DNA of 10,108 nucleotides from Alphaproteobacteria bacterium. GTDB lineage: Bacteria > Pseudomonadota > Alphaproteobacteria > Rickettsiales > UBA8987. Below, piece after piece: positions 7,601 through 10,108 of the stretch (the stretch's first letter is position 1; each line of letters begins with the position of its first letter). The notes beneath the pieces are model-generated. The model did not search any database, had not been told where the DNA came from, and saw only the letters and a list, made by a program, of their open reading frames with translations. The stretch lies in NCBI GenBank assembly GCA_023269645.1, contig JAHFPR010000058.1, forward strand, positions 1 through 10,108, given 5' to 3'. Made by a program: the position numbers and the translations under genes.

Positions 7601-8207
7601 GGGGCATCCTGGGCGAGGGAATAAGTGGATCCGGTGTTTCCACAGGAGAAGCGGGTGCTCCTGAAAGTTCTGAAGGCAGTGTCATGCGGGCTTCCTCCTG
7701 ATCCTTCAGATTTTCCAGCGGGGGAAGATGCTTCAGGCGTAACTTTGCGCCCTGGTAATCAACTGCAATATCAAAATGGAAATAGTGATAAAGAAAATGC
7801 AGGTCAACATAAACGCCGTGCGGCGTAGCAATCACCTGCCTGGGGCTATAGGGCTTTACTACTTTGCCAAAACGCACCTGCCCCCGCGCTATATCGAGGG
7901 TAAATCCCTGCTTCGGGTTTTTATACCAACCGCTTGTGATATAGGTGTCCGGGTTAAAATCTGTGGTGAAGTGCAATGCTTTGAAAAACTGATCGAGCGA
8001 GAGCAGCAGCCCACCGTCGTAAGTATAGCCTTCTACATAAGCAGCGGATGTATTGTCTATTACCAACGTATAGCTGGTGGCATTTTCAGGTGCAATCGGC
8101 GAGGGATAATCACCCATTCGCAGCGTGGGTGCGGGTTCCTGTGCGGCGGCGGATTGTTGCTGTGCAAGACAGAATACCAACCCAAGTAACACAATCACCC
8201 CTTTCAC
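4692..8207 (-). CDS. Large usher-like outer-membrane protein of a chaperone-usher fibre system
   Basis: Probable outer-membrane beta-barrel that receives subunits from the periplasmic chaperone and assembles them on the surface. I prefer the GTG at 8207 (1,171 residues), after a GGGGGA-type ribosome binding site, because it opens directly into a signal peptide (residues 1-23, ending SAAA). A TTG at 8234 is an alternative. Predicted layout: N-terminal domain copy 1 (45-157); Pro-rich linker (162-261); copy 2 (262-383); charged helix-like linker (388-411); usher-like conserved region (412-600) with LGRGVAISNFPLER, GWEVELYNNTTLIAF and KLVFYGPQGEIREE; barrel (about 610-945) interrupted by a Ser-rich tract (721-776); EF-hand-like loop DKNHNNILDGDE (971-982); and a carboxypeptidase-regulatory-like beta domain (about 1057-1146) with a charged tail. 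It is longer than FimD-type ushers (about 850 residues). The chaperone gene ends 32 bp upstream. Confidence 0.85.
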   Translation of the reverse strand: MKGVIVLLGLVFCLAQQQSAAAQEPAPTLRMGDYPSPIAPENATSYTLVIDNTSAAYVEGYTYDGGLLLSLDQFFKALHFTTDFNPDTYITSGWYKNPKQGFTLDIARGQVRFGKVVKPYSPRQVIATPHGVYVDLHFLYHYFHFDIAVDYQGAKLRLKHLPPLENLKDQEEARMTLPSELSGAPASPVETPDPLIPSPRMPPEIPTAEVMPSVPPQVTDEAVAHHTTDIEIIRPEPGVSPIKEEQPPALHLEKKVSPVANNYLSFEMSIKNLTYDELLDIYKQDNNFYIGIKQLSRALQFAIKVDEKNSSASGWFIKEENTFQLDIPAHQATIAGKDYALSPGDAFVDNGDIFVLKTLLQQWLPLNITINFNAQILNIDPTVLLPMQAQKEREQAHDSWKQRQKLEKKYPPYIVPYGERWEWPFADITVGSELASSKDGSALTTEYSAIFSGDMGWLNTEWFATGTNKEFSDLRVTGSRRDADGKLLGTLGLTSLEVGDVNSFETELVNGSGLGRGVAISNFPLERATQFDTTTIQGTERPGWEVELYNNTTLIAFLTIGADGRYEFHNVPVLYGNNAIKLVFYGPQGEIREEIKHFSIADAVIKQGKYNYQLSVNEVNKNLIPVKADNTEGQMVAVGQVEYGVTDRLTATYSSNYNELGDGEHLYQSLGVATSLLEDVITQAATVYDTTTGGSAVRLTANTSYHDVGIRMQQELFNNFNDQSSQNNSAASSAGSGADSSLLNDLSLDASSSSSGTSSSGSGSSSSSSSTGKLSTTSLDLNGTLNLPTAINVPYTLKAKYEFFKNNTAITSLDNSLTTSMFGFSFTNRLGAVLQDSSGINSTDINGTISARGRYRDAVVRLDTGYDVYPDAAFQDITLSTQRSLTEKLNARVDIRKALTGNRQTSLAGVLNWDARNYRISTRLEGDDQNNFLIGVNVSFSLYQDPRTRAWHMENAGIAEAGMASARAFLDKNHNNILDGDEKILPEIGYGKFSHPPQRNEDGSTTIAGLTANSFTTVVLDTGTLEDAFWQPTQEGYAVLGRPGVTALIDFPVVETSEIDGTVYLGNDPIPGITVYLLTRDGRQVMETKTEFDGQYLFEKVTQGDYHILLSDEQLQSLGVRVDKNLDISIPGGSEVYESQNFTLEKTTKESTDPAGNDKEKDDKPKTGSYR

Positions 8208-8239
8208 CTGGGCATCCCCCGCTTCCCATCCCAAACAGA

Positions 8240-9076
8240 TTAAAGAGCTTTGCTCTGCTCTGCTATTAACGTGCCACCGTCATCTTCCTGTTTGCGATAC
8301 GTTACTTTAAGCTCACCGTCTTTCACCTCTGTCAGACCTTCGGGTAACTCCACCGGAAAATCAAAGGTACGCCGTTTATTCGGCGTAAACACTGAAAGCC
8401 CTGGGAGGAACTTTAGCAGGTAATCCTTCCCGTTTTTCGTTGTAAAAGTCACGGCTATATCGCCGTATACCGAGCTGTTTCCCTCGCGGTTAAATGCCAT
8501 TTTCAGATGCGGCTTGCCATCCTCGGCGGCAGGAGCCATCTCAATATCGCTTATCGTGATAGCGTAATGCACATCGCCATTGCGGACAATCAGGGGGATG
8601 CTCATGCCATAGTTTACCTGCACCTGGATGCCTAGTTGTCCTGGCTTGTCTCCGGGAATGACGGCAGGTGCGTCCGGTATCACCTGTACCTGGATATGAG
8701 AGCGGTATTCACCTTCCGCCAGGTCTTTTGGCTTGCGGAGCTGAATACGCACGGTCTGAGAAGATTTCGGCTCCAATGTGAACGCTCGCGGGGATAACCG
8801 CACCAGTTCATCAGCAAATTTCTCATCTTCCCTGGGTTCTTTTATAGTTTCATATGTACCATCCTCCAGCATACGACGATGAACAAGCTCTACACGGTAT
8901 TGCGTAGCCTTATCGCTGGGGTTGCTGACCAGCAGCCTGTCTTTACTCGTTCGGCCTTCCAGCACAACCCGCGTAGGTGCGAGCACCAGATTCTGCGCCT
9001 TCGCCGGAGCAGGAAGCGCACTGCCAACGCCCACCAGCAGTGCCGCCATCATGAACATTACTGTTGAATGCCGCAT
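8240..9076 (-). CDS. PapD-like periplasmic pilus-assembly chaperone
   Basis: Probable periplasmic chaperone of 278 residues that binds subunits after export, completes their fold by donor-strand complementation and passes them to the usher. The ATG at 9076 is chosen because AAGGGGAG lies six bases upstream. The ATG at 9103 would overlap the preceding gene and push the signal peptide inward. Residues 1-27 form a signal peptide ending APAKA. Two Ig-like domains are suggested. The first carries the typical start LAPTRVVLEG (Arg36 may be the conserved cleft arginine) and LLVSNPSDKATQYRVEL. An alternating strand SQTVRIQL (106-113) sits where the G1 donor strand is expected. The second domain begins after about residue 150 with VQVNYGMSIPLIVR. 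It lies 16 bp after the upstream subunit gene and 32 bp before the usher, in one operon. Confidence 0.88.
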   Translation of the reverse strand: MRHSTVMFMMAALLVGVGSALPAPAKAQNLVLAPTRVVLEGRTSKDRLLVSNPSDKATQYRVELVHRRMLEDGTYETIKEPREDEKFADELVRLSPRAFTLEPKSSQTVRIQLRKPKDLAEGEYRSHIQVQVIPDAPAVIPGDKPGQLGIQVQVNYGMSIPLIVRNGDVHYAITISDIEMAPAAEDGKPHLKMAFNREGNSSVYGDIAVTFTTKNGKDYLLKFLPGLSVFTPNKRRTFDFPVELPEGLTEVKDGELKVTYRKQEDDGGTLIAEQSKAL

Positions 9077-9092
9077 TTTATTCTCCCCTTGA

Positions 9093-9602
9093 TTATTGTT
9101 CATTGATTACAAGATTATAACTTAGTGCCTGGTTCTGCGCGACCGATACGCTGCTGGTTGCCCTCAACCGCGCCACAATTTCAATATTCTGACCGGCCTT
9201 CTTCGGCCCTGTCAGCCAGCCTGTGGGCAAGTCACCGCTGGCAGTGTTATATGTAACGCTCCGGTAACGCACTTTGAAATTATCCAGAGTAAACCCTGAG
9301 GGAACCTGGATATTATTGATATTGATGTTAATGGAGGTGGTGTTGGAATTACTCTTGATATTTACCAGGCCCTGGCTGGTGACGGTGCTCAGCATTTGAA
9401 TGGTGGTGCTTCCGGCATTCAGGCTTCCATCTATATTGAGCACAATGTTTTTTGTGCCGGAAAGTGGCCGCACTGCCGTGGCAAAATCCAATGATTTCTG
9501 CGTGGTTGCCGTGATGGTGGCTTGTGCCGGAACGGGAGCCGCCAGCAACGCCAGTGCTCCCATAATCCCCACATTTCGCAGCACTCTGGAAAATACCACC
9601 AT
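9093..9602 (-). CDS. Small secreted protein, probable fibre subunit 3 (DUF4402-like)
   Basis: First gene of the chaperone-usher operon, encoding 169 residues. The ATG at 9602 has AGAGAGAGG six bases upstream. Residues 1-28 form a signal peptide (VGIMGALALLAAPVPAQA). The mature protein is rich in Asn, Thr, Ser and branched hydrophobic residues, has no cysteine, and is predicted all-beta, with strand-like NTTSINININNIQV and a C-terminal strand ALSYNLVINEQ. LDFATAVRPLSGT and the pattern around VLNIDGSLNAG recall the N-terminal part of DUF4402 proteins. It lacks the GGTL and NYE features of the two plus-strand paralogues, so it is a divergent relative at best. A minor or tip subunit is the likeliest role, inferred from operon position. 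The downstream chaperone gene starts 16 bp after its stop. Confidence 0.75.
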   Translation of the reverse strand: MVVFSRVLRNVGIMGALALLAAPVPAQATITATTQKSLDFATAVRPLSGTKNIVLNIDGSLNAGSTTIQMLSTVTSQGLVNIKSNSNTTSINININNIQVPSGFTLDNFKVRYRSVTYNTASGDLPTGWLTGPKKAGQNIEIVARLRATSSVSVAQNQALSYNLVINEQ

Positions 9603-9634
9603 ACCAAGCCTCTCTCTGTTTGCTTATACCCTCC

Positions 9635-9650
9635 GGCATACAGGATGCCA
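9635..9650 (-). promoter_or_regulatory. Possible sigma54 promoter of the chaperone-usher operon
   Basis: On the minus strand TGGCATC, four bases (CTGT), then ATGCC has GG and GC at the sigma54 spacing. It matches the consensus TGGCACG-N4-TTGCW at TGGCA and TGC. A start site near 9624 would leave a leader of about 22 nt before the ATG at 9602, enough for the ribosome binding site. The element also contains a small inverted repeat (GGCAT/ATGCC), so a chance or structural origin is possible. It is weaker than the element at 3962. Confidence 0.4.
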
Positions 9651-9700
9651 AGGAGAATTACAGGCAGTGTTCACTAAAAAATCCCAGGCGCGGGTCGTAG

Positions 9701-9763
9701 TCCGACTTCCGAATTCCCCATCTGGCCTTCGGGCAAACCCACCGCCAAACCGCTGGTGGCGAG
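9701..9763 (-). pseudogene. gpmI remnant (catalytic-serine segment)
   Basis: Read on the minus strand, this stretch gives 21 in-frame codons containing GLAVGLPEGQMGNSEVG, the hallmark segment around the catalytic serine of GpmI. It corresponds to residues 47-67 of the intact enzyme encoded at 1145-2680. By hand alignment of 9701-9762 with 2480-2541 there are 7 differences in 62 bases, with no gap. Beyond both ends similarity fades quickly: toward rlmH a possible CP-coding stretch is out of register by about one codon, and toward the subunit gene no clear match remains. There is no start codon, so it is not expressed as an enzyme. It carries Glu where the intact gene has Ala58, so it is not a recent exact copy. 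Its place beside rlmH is where gpmI would normally begin. Confidence 0.88.
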
Positions 9764-9792
9764 TGCAAGTGGGCAAGTATTATTACAGGATT

Positions 9793-9814
9793 CCCTCCGC
9801 CGCCTGCGGGAGGG
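9793..9814 (-). terminator. GC-rich hairpin after rlmH, possible terminator
   Basis: CCCTCCGC and GCGGGAGGG pair around a 5-base loop with one bulged base, 10 bp past the rlmH stop. There is no clear U-run afterwards on the minus strand, so it may terminate weakly, or only stabilise the transcript end. Confidence 0.3.
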
Positions 9815-9823
9815 GCGAAATAG

Positions 9824-10108
9824 TTAATCCCGATGGTACGGATGCCGGTTGAGGATGCTCCAGGCGCGGTAGAGTTGCTCGGCCAGCAGCGGGCGTATCA
9901 GCAGGTGTGGATAGGTGAGGGAGCCGAACGAGAGCAATAAATCCGCGCGTTTCCGCGCCGCCTCGCTATGCCCGTCCGCCCCGCCGATGAGGAACGCGAT
10001 GGGCGCGCCCTCCGTTTCCCACCCCTGCAGTTTCTGTGCGAAATCGCGGCTGGTGAATTGCTTGCCGCGCTCATCCAGTGCCACGATTTTCGCTCCGGCG
10101 GGAACGCA
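9824..10108 (-). CDS. rlmH: 23S rRNA (pseudouridine-1915-N3)-methyltransferase RlmH, 5' end outside window
   Basis: A cytoplasmic SPOUT-class enzyme that uses S-adenosylmethionine to methylate N3 of pseudouridine 1915 in helix 69 of 23S rRNA. The frame stays open to the window edge, giving 94 C-terminal residues of a protein that is usually about 155 long; the GTG at 10084 is internal, not the start. Clear family signatures are LDERGKQFTSRDFA, the cofactor-binding loop FLIGGADGH, LSFGSLTYPHLLIRPLLAEQLYRA and the C-terminal HPYHRD. The TAA stop is at 9824-9826. In many Alphaproteobacteria gpmI follows close by; here only the gpmI remnant at 9701-9763 does. Confidence 0.96.
   Translation of the reverse strand, partial: CVPAGAKIVALDERGKQFTSRDFAQKLQGWETEGAPIAFLIGGADGHSEAARKRADLLLSFGSLTYPHLLIRPLLAEQLYRAWSILNRHPYHRD

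Noticed and set aside
7776..8189. Plus-strand open frame of 137 codons opposite the usher N-terminus
   Set aside because: No recognisable motif or ribosome binding site, and it is fully antisense to the conserved N-terminal domain of the usher-like protein.
9349..9651. His- and Ser-rich minus-strand open frame overlapping the start of the third subunit gene
   Set aside because: It is out of frame with the signal-peptide-bearing gene and its composition is typical of a shadow frame.
2880..9700. Insertion sequence or integrative element boundaries
   Set aside because: I found no transposase, integrase or tRNA, and no convincing terminal inverted or direct repeats at the two composition changes.

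Overview
The window looks like an alphaproteobacterial chromosome. On the minus strand, rlmH (right edge, partial), gpmI and ctpA (left edge, partial) run in the order rlmH > gpmI > ctpA, which from general knowledge is a housekeeping order of Alphaproteobacteria. No species can be named from the sequence. These flanking genes are visibly GC-rich. The stretch between them (about 2,880 to 9,690) is clearly richer in A+T, most strongly at 2,890-4,030.

That central stretch is a cell-surface fibre locus of chaperone-usher type. A minus-strand operon encodes a small secreted subunit (9093-9602), a periplasmic PapD-like chaperone (8240-9076) and a very large usher-like outer-membrane protein (4692-8207). 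Facing it on the plus strand are two separately transcribed paralogous secreted DUF4402-type proteins (3126-3653 and 4032-4580), probably the fibre subunits. The first has a sigma70-like promoter, a strong ribosome binding site and its own intrinsic terminator. The second is preceded by a full-consensus sigma54 (-24/-12) promoter, with an IHF-like site and a 9-bp direct repeat upstream. A weaker sigma54-like element precedes the chaperone-usher operon. Part of the locus therefore appears to be under RpoN and enhancer-binding-protein control, although no such regulator lies in the window.

The locus sits between rlmH and gpmI. On its rlmH side lies a 63-bp remnant of gpmI (9701-9763) that includes the catalytic-serine motif and differs from the intact gpmI at 7 of 62 aligned bases. 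This scar suggests that the fibre locus was inserted at, or rearranged through, an ancestral rlmH-gpmI junction.

The usher-like protein is unusual. It has two tandem copies of an N-terminal domain separated by a proline-rich linker, a serine-rich tract inside the predicted barrel, an EF-hand-like loop and a C-terminal carboxypeptidase-regulatory-like beta domain. A pair of perfect hairpins resembling a REP element lies between the convergent second subunit gene and the usher gene.
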